Part shown: one piece after another, positions 1 to 6,292 of the stretch
Numbering within the stretch: the stretch's first letter is position 1
Layout: each line of letters starts with the position of its first letter
Source of the DNA: Prevotellaceae bacterium
GTDB lineage: Bacteria > Bacteroidota > Bacteroidia > Bacteroidales > UBA932
DNA length: 9,102 nt
NCBI GenBank assembly: GCA_031284065.1
Contig: JAITAP010000031.1
Location: forward strand, 1-9,102
Direction of reading: 5' to 3'
The notes under the pieces: model-generated
Databases searched by the model: none
The model's input: the letters and a program-made list of their open reading frames with translations, nothing else
Told to the model about the DNA's origin: nothing
Position numbers and translations under genes: made by a program

Positions 1-177
1 TAAAAATTAAAAATAGTGTGACATACTCATGACCTTTTTTTGTTAATACGATTAAGCCCTAATTTTAGGCAACAAAACAACTTTTGCATTTATCCCAAAT
101 TACTGCCTGACGGGTTTATGCTGTGTTCCGGCAATGCTAAAGGGTTACGCCGGCGGCTTCATTCTCCGTCTTTGCTC
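1..177. other. Non-coding stretch downstream of galE, nothing firmly identified
   Basis: No convincing gene is seen here; reading frames that cross it continue antisense through galE and look like shadows. The left half is AT-rich. A near-palindrome (CCTAATTTTAGG) lies at 58-69, and a 5-bp CCGGC/GCCGG pair with a 16-base loop at 128-153. Neither is followed by a T-run on the minus strand, so no clear terminator for galE is visible. The A/T-rich bases at 1-16 resemble the A/T-rich leader just before galE, so on the minus strand they could belong to the upstream region of a further gene to the left; this is a guess. Confidence 0.4.
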
Positions 178-1197
178 TTACCGCCCCAGCTTTTGCTGCC
201 ATTTCCACGCCGAAGCCAACGTGTCTTCGAGCGTTTCTTTGGCTTTCCAGCCCAGCTCTTCGTTGGCGTAGGACGGGTCAGCCCAAATTTTCTCTATATC
301 GCCGGCGCGACGGCCTGTAACCTCGTAGCTGAGCTTTGCGCCGGTTGCTTTTTCAAAGGTGTTGATGACCTCCAGCACCGACACGCCTCTTCCCGTTCCC
401 AGGTTAAACGTTTCTACGGCGCTCTTGCTTTTTCCGGTCAACATTCGCTGGGCGGCAATCACGTGCGCCTTGGCCAAGTCCACCACGTTGATGTAGTCGC
501 GGATGCACGAGCCGTCGGGGGTGTTGTAGTCGCTGCCGAATACGCTCAGCTTGGGGCGAATACCCGCCGCCGTTTGCGTTACAAAGGGGATGAGGTTTTG
601 CGGAACGCCCAGCGGCAGCTCGCCAATTTCGGCGCTTGGGTGCGCCCCAATGGGGTTGAAGTAGCGCAGCAGGATGCTCTTTAGCTTTGCCCCCGACCGT
701 ACCGTGTCGCTCACAATGTCCTCGCAAATTTGCTTGGTGTTGCCGTAAGGCGACTCGGCGGGCTTGCGCGGCGCACGCTCGGTAACGGGCAGCTCGTCGG
801 GCTGACCGTACACGGTGCACGACGACGAAAAAACGAAGTTTTCCACGCCGTACTTCGGCATCAGTTCGAGCAGGTTGATGAGCGACGCTAAGTTGTTGCG
901 GTAGTACAGCAGCGGCTTCTGCACCGACTCGCCTACGGCTTTGCTCGCCGCAAAGTGGATGACGGCCGCAATGCCCCTGTGCTCTGCAAATAGCTTGTCC
1001 AAGCCTGCGCAGTCAAGGCAATCGAGCCGCTCAAAGGCCGGCCGAATACCCGTGATGCGAACAATACCCTCCACTACGTCGGCAGACGAGTTGGAGAGGT
1101 TGTCCACAATGACTACCTCAAACCCGGCATTTTGCAGCTCCACAACGGTGTGCGAGCCAATGTACCCTGTTCCTCCCGTAACCAAAATTTTTTGCAT
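178..1197 (-). CDS. galE: UDP-glucose 4-epimerase
   Basis: Interconverts UDP-glucose and UDP-galactose in the cytoplasm with tightly bound NAD+, supplying the Leloir pathway and galactose-containing surface glycans. The 339-residue protein has the usual GalE length. It opens with the Rossmann motif GGTGYIG (residues 8-14). Further along come HFAA (81-84), the serine-rich SSSCTVYG strand (124-131) and the catalytic YxxxK pair Tyr151/Lys155 in YGNTK. RYFNPIGA (178-185) and the C-terminal substrate region (NLGTGRGVSVLEV, RRAGD) are also typical of short-chain dehydrogenase/reductase-type epimerases. The start is the ATG at 1197; an in-frame TTG nine bases upstream would add only MIF before the family's normal MQKILVTGG beginning. 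It is the last gene of a leftward group, 81 bp after deoC, with an A/T-only-like leader and no promoter match of its own. Identity is close to certain; a related epimerase acting on UDP-N-acetyl sugars cannot be excluded from sequence alone. Confidence 0.95.
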   Translation of the reverse strand: MQKILVTGGTGYIGSHTVVELQNAGFEVVIVDNLSNSSADVVEGIVRITGIRPAFERLDCLDCAGLDKLFAEHRGIAAVIHFAASKAVGESVQKPLLYYRNNLASLINLLELMPKYGVENFVFSSSCTVYGQPDELPVTERAPRKPAESPYGNTKQICEDIVSDTVRSGAKLKSILLRYFNPIGAHPSAEIGELPLGVPQNLIPFVTQTAAGIRPKLSVFGSDYNTPDGSCIRDYINVVDLAKAHVIAAQRMLTGKSKSAVETFNLGTGRGVSVLEVINTFEKATGAKLSYEVTGRRAGDIEKIWADPSYANEELGWKAKETLEDTLASAWKWQQKLGR

Positions 1198-1278
1198 AAA
1201 AATCAAATTAAAAATTAAATTTACATATTCAGATATTCACATAATTACATAATTTTCAAAATTTACATGCCTGAAACG
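1198..1278. other. AT-rich deoC-galE spacer
   Basis: This 81-bp gap is almost entirely A and T and lies directly before galE on the minus strand. It contains the low-complexity TTTAATTTTTAATTTG leader just before the galE ATG. I see no TAnnTTTG promoter and no hairpin with a T-run, so galE is probably read through from deoC. Such A/T-rich, unstructured leaders are common before Bacteroidota genes, which rely little on Shine-Dalgarno pairing. Confidence 0.5.
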
Positions 1279-2154
1279 CTAAAAATACTTTTCCTCCTTT
1301 CCCGTAATGTCGCTCAGCAGGTTGTTTGCCAACCGGCTTGCGCCGATGCGGAACAGCGCCGGCGTAAGCCACTCGTCGCCTAAAACGTGCTTCACTATGG
1401 CGTAGTACATTACGGCGTCGGCGGTGGTGGCAATGCCGCCTGCCGCCTTGAAGCCTGTCCTTACCTTTGTCTGCTCGTAAAAATCCTTTACTGCCCTACA
1501 CATTACCAACGCCGCTTCCGGCGTGGCGGCGGGCGTAACTTTGCCGGTGGACGTTTTGAGAAAGTCCGCGCCCGCCGCCATGCACCCAATGCCGGCTTTG
1601 CGCACCAGCGACAGCGACGGTATCAACCCCGTTTCCAGAATTACTTTGAGGAGGCAGCTTTTTCCTGCCCAATCGTTTTTTATTGCCGCTATTTCGCCAA
1701 AGGCGGAGGGGTAATCGCCGCTCAAAAGGTAGCCCAGCGGGATGACAACGTCAACTTCGGCAGCTCCGGCGGCAACAGCCATCTCACATTCCAGCTTTTT
1801 TACGTGGGGAAAAGTTTGGGAAGAGGGGAACCCGGCGGCAACCGACGCAATTTTCACGCTCTTTTCCGTGAGCGTCAGGCGCACCGCGTCCACCAGCGAG
1901 GGGTACACGCAGATGGCGGCAACGTTGGGAATGTTGGCGTAGCGCGACGAAAATTCGTTGACCTTTTGGGCTAATGCTTTGCCGAGCGTCGGCGTATCGG
2001 TTGCGTTGAGCGAAGTGTAGTCCACAAAGCTGAGGCACTGCTTGTACACGTCAACGCTGCGCAGCTGCCTTGCCTCTTCGGCAATCGCGCTTAGCTCCGT
2101 TGCCACCGCTTTGGCGTCAACTTCGGGGGTGTGGTCTTCAAATGGTATTTTCAT
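1279..2154 (-). CDS. deoC: Deoxyribose-phosphate aldolase
   Basis: Splits 2-deoxy-D-ribose 5-phosphate into glyceraldehyde 3-phosphate and acetaldehyde through a lysine Schiff base, the last step of deoxynucleoside salvage into glycolysis. The 291-residue protein carries the class I aldolase signature. It has VDYTSLN near residue 44, EVDVVIPLG (133-141) with Asp135 matching the proton-relay aspartate of the E. coli enzyme, and LLKVILETG (168-176). ADFLKTSTGKV (196-206) holds the Schiff-base lysine Lys200, and GFKAAGG (234-240) holds the second active-site lysine Lys236. It is somewhat longer than the ~260-residue E. coli enzyme, with the extra length mainly at the N-terminus. The ATG at 2154 lies only 4 bases after the stop codon of the upstream putative transposase gene, so its translation signal sits inside that gene and the two are very probably co-transcribed. 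The stop is TAG. Confidence 0.95.
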   Translation of the reverse strand: MKIPFEDHTPEVDAKAVATELSAIAEEARQLRSVDVYKQCLSFVDYTSLNATDTPTLGKALAQKVNEFSSRYANIPNVAAICVYPSLVDAVRLTLTEKSVKIASVAAGFPSSQTFPHVKKLECEMAVAAGAAEVDVVIPLGYLLSGDYPSAFGEIAAIKNDWAGKSCLLKVILETGLIPSLSLVRKAGIGCMAAGADFLKTSTGKVTPAATPEAALVMCRAVKDFYEQTKVRTGFKAAGGIATTADAVMYYAIVKHVLGDEWLTPALFRIGASRLANNLLSDITGKEEKYF

Positions 2155-2158
2155 TTCT

Positions 2159-3118
2159 TTATTTCTTACCTAAAAGTTGCTTCAGCTCTTCAATCATTTT
2201 GTGCTGCTCTTCGATTACTTTGTCCTGCTTTTCGAGGGCTTTGCCCTGCTTTTCGAGAACTTTGTCCTTTTCTTTGAGGACTTTGTCCTTTTCTTTGAGG
2301 ACTTTGTCCTTTTTTTTGAGGACGTCCGCATATTTTTTCTCTACCTCCGATCTCCCCTCCGCTTTGGCGGTGGCAATTTGGCTGAGGTTGTGGCTTTTTA
2401 TGTCCTGAGCATAGTTGTACTCGGCTCTCTCTTTCGGCGAGAGGCGGTTGTAGTCCAGAACGTCGCGGGCTTTGAGCAAGCCTTTGGCGGTGAAGTTTTC
2501 CCGTATGCAGTCATTTTTCAGAAAATACACCCACTCGTCTAACGTGTTTTTCGCCACATTGTTGAAGTTGTTAACCTTTAGGATGTAGTACTCGGGAAAC
2601 AAGTCTCCGGCTACTATCTGCCCAAAAATACGCTGCTGCTCCCGTGAGAGGTGAAGGGTATCGAAGTTGTGCAGCCCCTTAAAATCCATCTTGCCGTAGT
2701 AAACGTAATCTTTGCCCTGCCCAAGATCGAAATAGACTATGTTTATCGAAAACACTTTCTGCAATTTCATGTAGTCGTCGCCCTGCATAAGGCGCTCTAC
2801 AAGGGATTTGCTCACGCCGTACAGCATCCGTTGCAGGTAATCCATTTCGGGGATAAACTGTAGCTCTATCAGGATGACCTCGCCCAGCGTGTCCTCTACG
2901 GTAACATCTACCCGGTTGAACTTGTCCTTGCGGTGCTCCTTGTTGCTTTCGCTTTCCAGAACGCTGGTTATCGTAACCTGCCGGCCAAGCAGTTCGCTCA
3001 AAAAGCCCTCCACCACCTCAAAGTTCGCCTTGTTGCGCAGTATCCGCTTCACCGCCCAGTCAAACGATACAAGAGGTCGCTCCGGAGCCTCGTTTTTATT
3101 TTTATCCAATGTTTTCAT
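2159..3118 (-). CDS. PD-(D/E)XK nuclease family putative transposase (Rpn-like) with heptad-repeat C-terminus
   Basis: A 319-residue protein resembling the PD-(D/E)XK nuclease/Rpn-type putative transposases that are abundant in Bacteroidota. Members with known activity (E. coli Rpn proteins) are DNA endonucleases that promote recA-independent recombination; a role for this protein is inferred only. The N-terminal SFDWAVKRIL segment (about 18-27) is typical of the family. The likely nuclease core is RVDV with Asp71, followed by IELQ with Glu85 and Gln87, fitting the D...(E/D)xK/Q pattern. Residues about 263-315 form a strongly charged Lys/Glu/Asp coiled coil of seven-residue repeats, such as VLKEKDK, encoded by exact 21-bp units. 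The ATG at 3118 is preferred over an in-frame TTG at 3130. No transposon ends or target duplications are evident around it. It sits 82 bp after gpsA and 4 bp before deoC, so it appears built into the leftward transcription unit. The frame is intact. Confidence 0.85.
   Translation of the reverse strand: MKTLDKNKNEAPERPLVSFDWAVKRILRNKANFEVVEGFLSELLGRQVTITSVLESESNKEHRKDKFNRVDVTVEDTLGEVILIELQFIPEMDYLQRMLYGVSKSLVERLMQGDDYMKLQKVFSINIVYFDLGQGKDYVYYGKMDFKGLHNFDTLHLSREQQRIFGQIVAGDLFPEYYILKVNNFNNVAKNTLDEWVYFLKNDCIRENFTAKGLLKARDVLDYNRLSPKERAEYNYAQDIKSHNLSQIATAKAEGRSEVEKKYADVLKKKDKVLKEKDKVLKEKDKVLEKQGKALEKQDKVIEEQHKMIEELKQLLGKK
2198..2323 (-). repeat. Six tandem 21-bp repeats inside the putative transposase gene
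   Basis: Six consecutive 21-base units occupy 2198-2218, 2219-2239, 2240-2260, 2261-2281, 2282-2302 and 2303-2323. The units at 2261 and 2282 are identical and the unit at 2303 differs from them by one base; the three leftmost are more diverged, and a still weaker copy is readable at 2177-2197. Each unit encodes one seven-residue heptad (VLKKKDK, VLKEKDK, VLKEKDK, VLEKQGK, ALEKQDK, VIEEQHK in protein order). Gain or loss of a unit would therefore keep the frame and lengthen or shorten the coiled coil. The unit at 2303 contains a run of eight T (eight A on the coding strand), a possible slippage site. Confidence 0.95.
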
Positions 3119-3200
3119 AGTTACTATCAAAATTTCGCAATTTTCATGCTTTTGCCCTTTTGGCAGCTTTAACCTCTGTACGCCAATTCTCCGCTCTCCA

Positions 3201-4208
3201 CTAACTCAGCGCCTCCGTCAGCTTGGCGATTTCCTTTTGGGCGCTTACGCCCTCGTAGAGTATGCGGTACATGGCTTCGGCAATGGGCAGCTCGACCTTG
3301 TAGCTTGCGTTCAAATCGTGCATGCACTTGGTGGCGTAGTATCCTTCGGCAACCATGCTCATTTCGAGCTGGGCGTCCTTTACGCGGTATCCTTTGCCAA
3401 TCATGTTGCCGAATGTGCGGTTGCGGCTGAACTGCGAGTAGCAGGTAACCAGCAGATCGCCGAGGTACGCCGAGCTTGCCGGCTCGCGCTGCGCCGGAAA
3501 TACTTTCTGCAAAAAACGCTTTATTTCCACGTGTGCGTTGCTTACGAGCACCGCCTGAAAGTTGTCGCCAAAGCCCAGCCCGTGGCAGATACCGGCCGCC
3601 ACCGCGTAAATATTTTTCAGCACGGCGGCGTATTCTGTTCCGTGAATGTCTGTGCTGAAAACGGGGCGCAGGAACTGCCCCGCAAACACCTGCGCCACGG
3701 CGCGGGAGTTATCCGCGTCTTTGCACGCAAACGTAAGGTACGAAAGGCGCTTTAGCGCGACCTCCTCCGCGTGGCAGGGACCCGTAACGATGCCCATGTT
3801 GGCAAACTCTGCCCCAAATGCGTCGTGCATGTACTCCAGCACGGTTTTGTTGCTCTCGGGCAAAATTCCCTTCACCGCCGACACAATAAATTTATCCTTC
3901 AGGCTCTCCGCAAGCCCTTCCATCCACACCTCAATAAACGCCGAGGGGATGACCACAATGAGCACGTCGCTGCTGCGAACGGCTTGGTTTACGTCGGCGT
4001 AGAGCGTGAGCCTGTCGGCGTCAAACTCCACCTCCGTCAGGAATTGCGGGTTGCGGCCATCTTTGGCAATGCGGTCAACGAACTCCTGTTCGCGCACGTA
4101 CCACCCCACGTTGGCAAGATTTCCGGTGAGCAGCTTTGCTATAGCCGTAGCCCAGCTGCCGCTGCCCAGCACTGTATATCGTGCAGTTGGCTGTATTTTT
4201 AGCTCCAT
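3201..4208 (-). CDS. gpsA: NAD(P)+-dependent glycerol-3-phosphate dehydrogenase
   Basis: Reduces dihydroxyacetone phosphate to sn-glycerol 3-phosphate, the backbone for phospholipid synthesis, in the cytoplasm. The 335-residue protein has the usual length. The N-terminal nucleotide-binding motif is LGSGSWATA (14-22, GxGxxA type). It is followed by the VVIPSA strand (85-90), SAVKGI (110-115) and GPCHAEEV (143-150). The catalytic lysine Lys198 lies in AAVLKNIYAVAAG, then HGLGFGDN (209-216) and the C-terminal family signature DLLVTCYSQFSRNR (251-264). The ATG at 4208 is followed shortly by the nucleotide-binding domain, and no better start exists. It is the first gene of the leftward group, has a TAACTTTG promoter element just upstream, and is divergent from the ferredoxin gene. 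It is functionally linked to plsX in this window, which acts in the same pathway. Confidence 0.96.
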   Translation of the reverse strand: MELKIQPTARYTVLGSGSWATAIAKLLTGNLANVGWYVREQEFVDRIAKDGRNPQFLTEVEFDADRLTLYADVNQAVRSSDVLIVVIPSAFIEVWMEGLAESLKDKFIVSAVKGILPESNKTVLEYMHDAFGAEFANMGIVTGPCHAEEVALKRLSYLTFACKDADNSRAVAQVFAGQFLRPVFSTDIHGTEYAAVLKNIYAVAAGICHGLGFGDNFQAVLVSNAHVEIKRFLQKVFPAQREPASSAYLGDLLVTCYSQFSRNRTFGNMIGKGYRVKDAQLEMSMVAEGYYATKCMHDLNASYKVELPIAEAMYRILYEGVSAQKEIAKLTEALS

Positions 4209-4228
4209 AATTTTTTTTCAAGAACGTA

Positions 4229-4236
4229 CAAAGTTA
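4229..4236 (-). promoter_or_regulatory. Likely -7 promoter element for gpsA
   Basis: Read on the minus strand this is TAACTTTG, an exact match to the Bacteroidetes -7 consensus TAnnTTTG, ending 20 bases before the gpsA ATG. The expected TTTG (-33) about 20 bases further upstream is not seen, so the promoter may be weak or helped by a regulator. It shares the 138-bp divergent region with the ferredoxin promoter. Confidence 0.5.
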
Positions 4237-4285
4237 GCACTTAATACGGTAAGATTACTATCCGGGAAGTGAAAATTTGTTGCCG

Positions 4286-4317
4286 TTTGGTTTTTCAACG
4301 TATTATTCATACATTTG
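4286..4317 (+). promoter_or_regulatory. Bacteroidetes-type promoter for the ferredoxin gene
   Basis: TTTG at 4286-4289 and TACATTTG at 4310-4317 are separated by exactly 20 bases. This matches the known Bacteroidetes primary-sigma promoter (TTTG about 20 bases from TAnnTTTG). Transcription would begin a few bases after 4317, giving a leader of roughly 25 bases before the ATG at 4347. The spacing is identical to that of the yceD promoter in this window. Confidence 0.75.
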
Positions 4318-4346
4318 CATCACAGTTAACCAAATCTTTATAAAAA

Positions 4347-4514
4347 ATGGCGCATAAAATTAGCACAGATTGTACCGCGTGTGGTACATGTATTGACGAG
4401 TGTCCGGTTGAGGCAATATCTCCGGGAGACATCTACCAGATAGACCCTGACGTTTGTACCGACTGCGGCACTTGCGCGGACGTTTGTCCGACGGGGGCAA
4501 TTAGCCCTGCGTAA
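4347..4514 (+). CDS. 2[4Fe-4S] ferredoxin, 55 residues
   Basis: A small bacterial-type (clostridial) ferredoxin that carries low-potential electrons in the cytoplasm, for example for pyruvate:ferredoxin oxidoreductase, hydrogenases or an Rnf complex; which partner it serves here cannot be told. The 55-residue protein has two cluster motifs. Cys9, Cys12, Cys15 and Cys19 lie in CTACGTCIDECP, and Cys37, Cys40, Cys43 and Cys47 in CTDCGTCADVCP. Each CxxCxxCxxxCP set is complete and the halves are internally repeated (ECPVEAIS and VCPTGAIS). Length and spacing are those of the classical family. It stands alone behind its own promoter and is closed by a terminator, suggesting an independent, possibly highly expressed transcript. 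Presence of such a ferredoxin fits an anaerobic lifestyle. Confidence 0.95.
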   Translation: MAHKISTDCTACGTCIDECPVEAISPGDIYQIDPDVCTDCGTCADVCPTGAISPA

Positions 4515-4535
4515 GCACAACTATTTTTTTACCGG

Positions 4536-4579
4536 AAAGAGGCTGACTCATTTGCTATGCGGGGCAGCCCCTTTTTTTT
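4536..4579 (+). terminator. Rho-independent terminator after the ferredoxin gene
   Basis: AAAGAGGCTG (4536-4545) can pair with CAGCCCCTTT (4565-4574) with one mismatch. The hairpin is directly followed by a run of eight T (4572-4579). It lies 22 bases after the ferredoxin stop codon. The loop is 19 bases long, so the structure is imperfect, but position and T-run make it the likely end of the ferredoxin transcript or an attenuator before the protease gene. Confidence 0.65.
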
Positions 4580-4609
4580 AGGCTACAGTGTTGAGGTGTT
4601 GAATCACGC

Positions 4610-5509
4610 ATGAAAAAATTATTTACAACAAGTCCGGCTTTGCAGCTTTTTCTGCTGCTGTTCATTCTGTTCGTGGCGCTGCTGCTGACCGTAACCGTTA
4701 GCGTAGCGCTTGCCCCCATTTTCGGATTTTCGCTTTCGGAGGCGCAGGCGGGGACGTCCATACGCAACCTTGCGCTTACGCGCTACCTGATGGCGGTGCA
4801 GAGCATTGGGGGGTTCATGCTGCCGCCCGCGCTTGCCGCGTTTCTTATCTGCCGGAAGCGGGCGTGCATTTTTCTCGGAGTGGCGCGCAGGCCGATGGCG
4901 CAAAGCGCGGCGCTGACGGCGTTGGCGCTCGTTATTGCCATTCCGTTCATCAGCTTTTCGGCAAGCGTCAACGCGCAGCTGCCGCTGCCCGAGTGGGCTA
5001 CGCGCACCGACCGCGAAGCTACCGAGCTTTCCGTTGCGCTGATTTTTACCCCCAGCGTGCCTGTCATGCTGCTCAACATGCTCGTAATGGCCCTTATTCC
5101 GGCCGTCAGCGAGGAGCTGCTGTTTCGCGGCTACCTGCAACGCCTGCTGTGCAGCTGGACAAAAAAGCCGCACTTTGCCATATTTATATCGGCGGTAATT
5201 TTTAGTGCGATACACTTTCAGTTTGAGGGATTCATTCCCCGCTTCCTTCTCGGTGCGCTGTTTGGCTACCTGTTTTACTGGAGCGGCAGCCTCTGGCTGT
5301 CCGTCATTGCGCACTTCACCAACAACGCCGCAACCGTTATTGCCTACTTCTACGCGGCGCGGCAGGGCGTGGACGTTGAATCGGCGGAGGTTGAAACAAC
5401 CGTCAGCGCGCTGCTGGCGCTGGCGTCGGTATTCGTGGCGACAAACCTGATTGCGCGAATTCAGCAGCACGAAAAATTTCGCCGCAAGCGGCATTTGCAC
5501 CCCGCTTAA
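4610..5509 (+). CDS. CPBP family intramembrane glutamic endopeptidase
   Basis: An integral membrane protein of the CAAX protease/bacteriocin-processing (Abi, Rce1-like) family. Family members cleave peptides within or near the membrane; in bacteria many are implicated in bacteriocin maturation or immunity, but most substrates are unknown and none can be named here. The 299-residue protein has hydrophobic segments at about 11-37, 60-82, 97-118, 148-166, 188-204, 208-224, 226-245 and 266-283. All three conserved motifs are present: EELLFRG (168-174, catalytic Glu168/Glu169 and Arg173), FSAIHF (198-203, His202) and HFTNN (235-239, His235 and Asn238). A basic tail (RRKRHLH) ends the protein. The ATG at 4610 immediately precedes the first membrane segment. 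It follows a terminator by 30 bases and no promoter match is seen in that gap, so expression may depend on read-through. No bacteriocin-like small gene is seen beside it. Confidence 0.88.
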   Translation: MKKLFTTSPALQLFLLLFILFVALLLTVTVSVALAPIFGFSLSEAQAGTSIRNLALTRYLMAVQSIGGFMLPPALAAFLICRKRACIFLGVARRPMAQSAALTALALVIAIPFISFSASVNAQLPLPEWATRTDREATELSVALIFTPSVPVMLLNMLVMALIPAVSEELLFRGYLQRLLCSWTKKPHFAIFISAVIFSAIHFQFEGFIPRFLLGALFGYLFYWSGSLWLSVIAHFTNNAATVIAYFYAARQGVDVESAEVETTVSALLALASVFVATNLIARIQQHEKFRRKRHLHPA

Positions 5510-5538
5510 ACCGCCTTTTTGCGGCAAGGCAAATTCTG

Positions 5539-5582
5539 CTCCGCTACCTTTTTGTTGCTTTTACTCCGCTACCTTTTTGTTG
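5539..5582 (+). repeat. 19-bp exact direct repeat, period 25
   Basis: The sequence CTCCGCTACCTTTTTGTTG occurs at 5539-5557 and again at 5564-5582, with a 6-base spacer. It lies in the 202-bp gap between the protease gene and yceD, about 58 bp upstream of the yceD -33 element. It could be a pair of protein-binding sites or a duplication remnant; no function is known to me. The rest of the gap is a pyrimidine-rich tract (about 5593-5632) and the yceD promoter. Confidence 0.9.
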
Positions 5583-5639
5583 TATATCAACTAATTCTTT
5601 TTTCTTTTTCCCTCTAAAGCGCATCTTTTTTTAACAATT

Positions 5640-5671
5640 TTTGCACAACTGCGAAAAAAACATTACCTTTG
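5640..5671 (+). promoter_or_regulatory. Bacteroidetes-type promoter for the yceD-rpmF-plsX-fabH block
   Basis: TTTG at 5640-5643 and TACCTTTG at 5664-5671 have a 20-base spacer, an exact fit to the TTTG/TAnnTTTG arrangement. The start codon of yceD is 41 bases further on, giving a leader of about 35 bases. No other clear promoter is seen before fabH, so this may drive the whole block. Confidence 0.78.
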
Positions 5672-5711
5672 TCCGCTTTACATATTTGGGTAACTACTAC
5701 AGCAAGGTGTA

Positions 5712-6266
5712 ATGGGCAAAAAAGACAACCTGTACTCATACGTCATAGCGTATGGCAGCCTGCCGCAGGGAAAGCGCTCGTTTCGGTTTGAGGTAAACGA
5801 TGCGTTCTTCCGTCGGTTTGAAGGCTCGGAAATATCGGAAGGGCGCGTGAGCGTGCGTGTTGACGCCGAAAAAGCGGGCAGCTTTATGACGCTGGCATTT
5901 GCTATGGAGGGCAATGTAAAGGTCGCGTGCGACCGGTGTCTGGATGAATTTCTTGCGCCCGTTGCGTTTGAGGGCGTGCTCACCGTAAGCTTCACCGGCG
6001 ATGCGGAGGAGGATGATTTTTCGGAAGACGAGGTGATGAACATGCAGCCCGGCGACGCAGAGGTTGACCTTGCGCAGTACATCTACGAAAGCATTTGCCT
6101 CAGCCTGCCCATGCAGCGCCTGCACCCCGACGACGAGCAGGGGCGCAGCGCCTGCAACAAAGACATGCTGGCAAAGCTGCGCGAGCTGCAACAGGAGGCG
6201 CAGCGCGTAAAAAGCGAAAACTCGCCGTGGAGCAAGCTCTCGGCAGGCGGCGCAGCGCACAAGTAA
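5712..6266 (+). CDS. YceD/DUF177 family protein (23S rRNA accumulation)
   Basis: A 184-residue acidic protein of the DUF177 (YceD) family. In E. coli and plants the family is needed for normal 23S rRNA accumulation, and its gene is nearly always next to rpmF, as here. Visible hallmarks are the CDRC motif (Cys73, Cys76) after a strand of alternating hydrophobic residues, the following acidic stretch (DAEEDDFSEDEV, 97-108), and AQYIYESICLSLPMQRLHPD (121-140). A third cysteine, Cys148, lies in ACNKDMLAKLREL near the C-terminus; together with CxxC it may bind a metal, which is inference. The last ~25 residues look disordered. The ATG at 5712 is preceded by a good promoter. rpmF follows after 66 bp. 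The family is assigned with confidence, the exact molecular role less so. Confidence 0.88.
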   Translation: MGKKDNLYSYVIAYGSLPQGKRSFRFEVNDAFFRRFEGSEISEGRVSVRVDAEKAGSFMTLAFAMEGNVKVACDRCLDEFLAPVAFEGVLTVSFTGDAEEDDFSEDEVMNMQPGDAEVDLAQYIYESICLSLPMQRLHPDDEQGRSACNKDMLAKLRELQQEAQRVKSENSPWSKLSAGGAAHK

Positions 6267-6277
6267 AACGAAAACAA

Positions 6278-6292
6278 CGCGAACGGTTCGCG
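6278..6292 (+). other. Perfect hairpin in the rpmF leader
   Basis: CGCGAACGGTTCGCG forms a 6-bp perfect stem (6278-6283 with 6287-6292) closed by a three-base CGG loop. It lies 12 bases after the yceD stop and 40 bases before the rpmF ATG. There is no T-run after it, so it is not a standard terminator. It may be an RNA processing or stability site between the two coding regions; function is unproven. Confidence 0.7.

Noticed and set aside
40..684. Long plus-strand frame crossing the galE 3' end
   Set aside because: It runs antisense through the well-supported galE gene, has low-complexity Arg/Leu/Ala-rich composition and shows no family motif; it is a shadow of galE codon use.
1198..1206. 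TTG start extending galE by three codons
   Set aside because: The ATG at 1197 gives the standard MQKILVTGGTG start; the added MIF lies in the A/T-rich leader.
2198..2323. CRISPR array
   Set aside because: The repeats are contiguous 21-bp units without spacers and lie in frame within a coding region.
3119..3130. TTG start extending the putative transposase by four codons
   Set aside because: The ATG at 3118 is 12 bases downstream and is the simpler start; no evidence favours TTG.
3145..3170. Possible terminator between gpsA and the putative transposase (TGCC/GGCA)
   Set aside because: Only a 4-bp stem and no T-run on the minus strand.
4619..5527. Minus-strand frame of 302 codons opposite the membrane protease
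   Set aside because: Antisense to a gene with all three CPBP motifs; the translation is a hydrophilic Arg/Gln-rich mirror of hydrophobic codons.
5511..5530. Possible terminator after the membrane protease (CCGC/GCGG or GCCTT/AAGGC)
   Set aside because: The stems are only 4-5 bp, compete with each other, and the T-run lies in the loop rather than after the hairpin.
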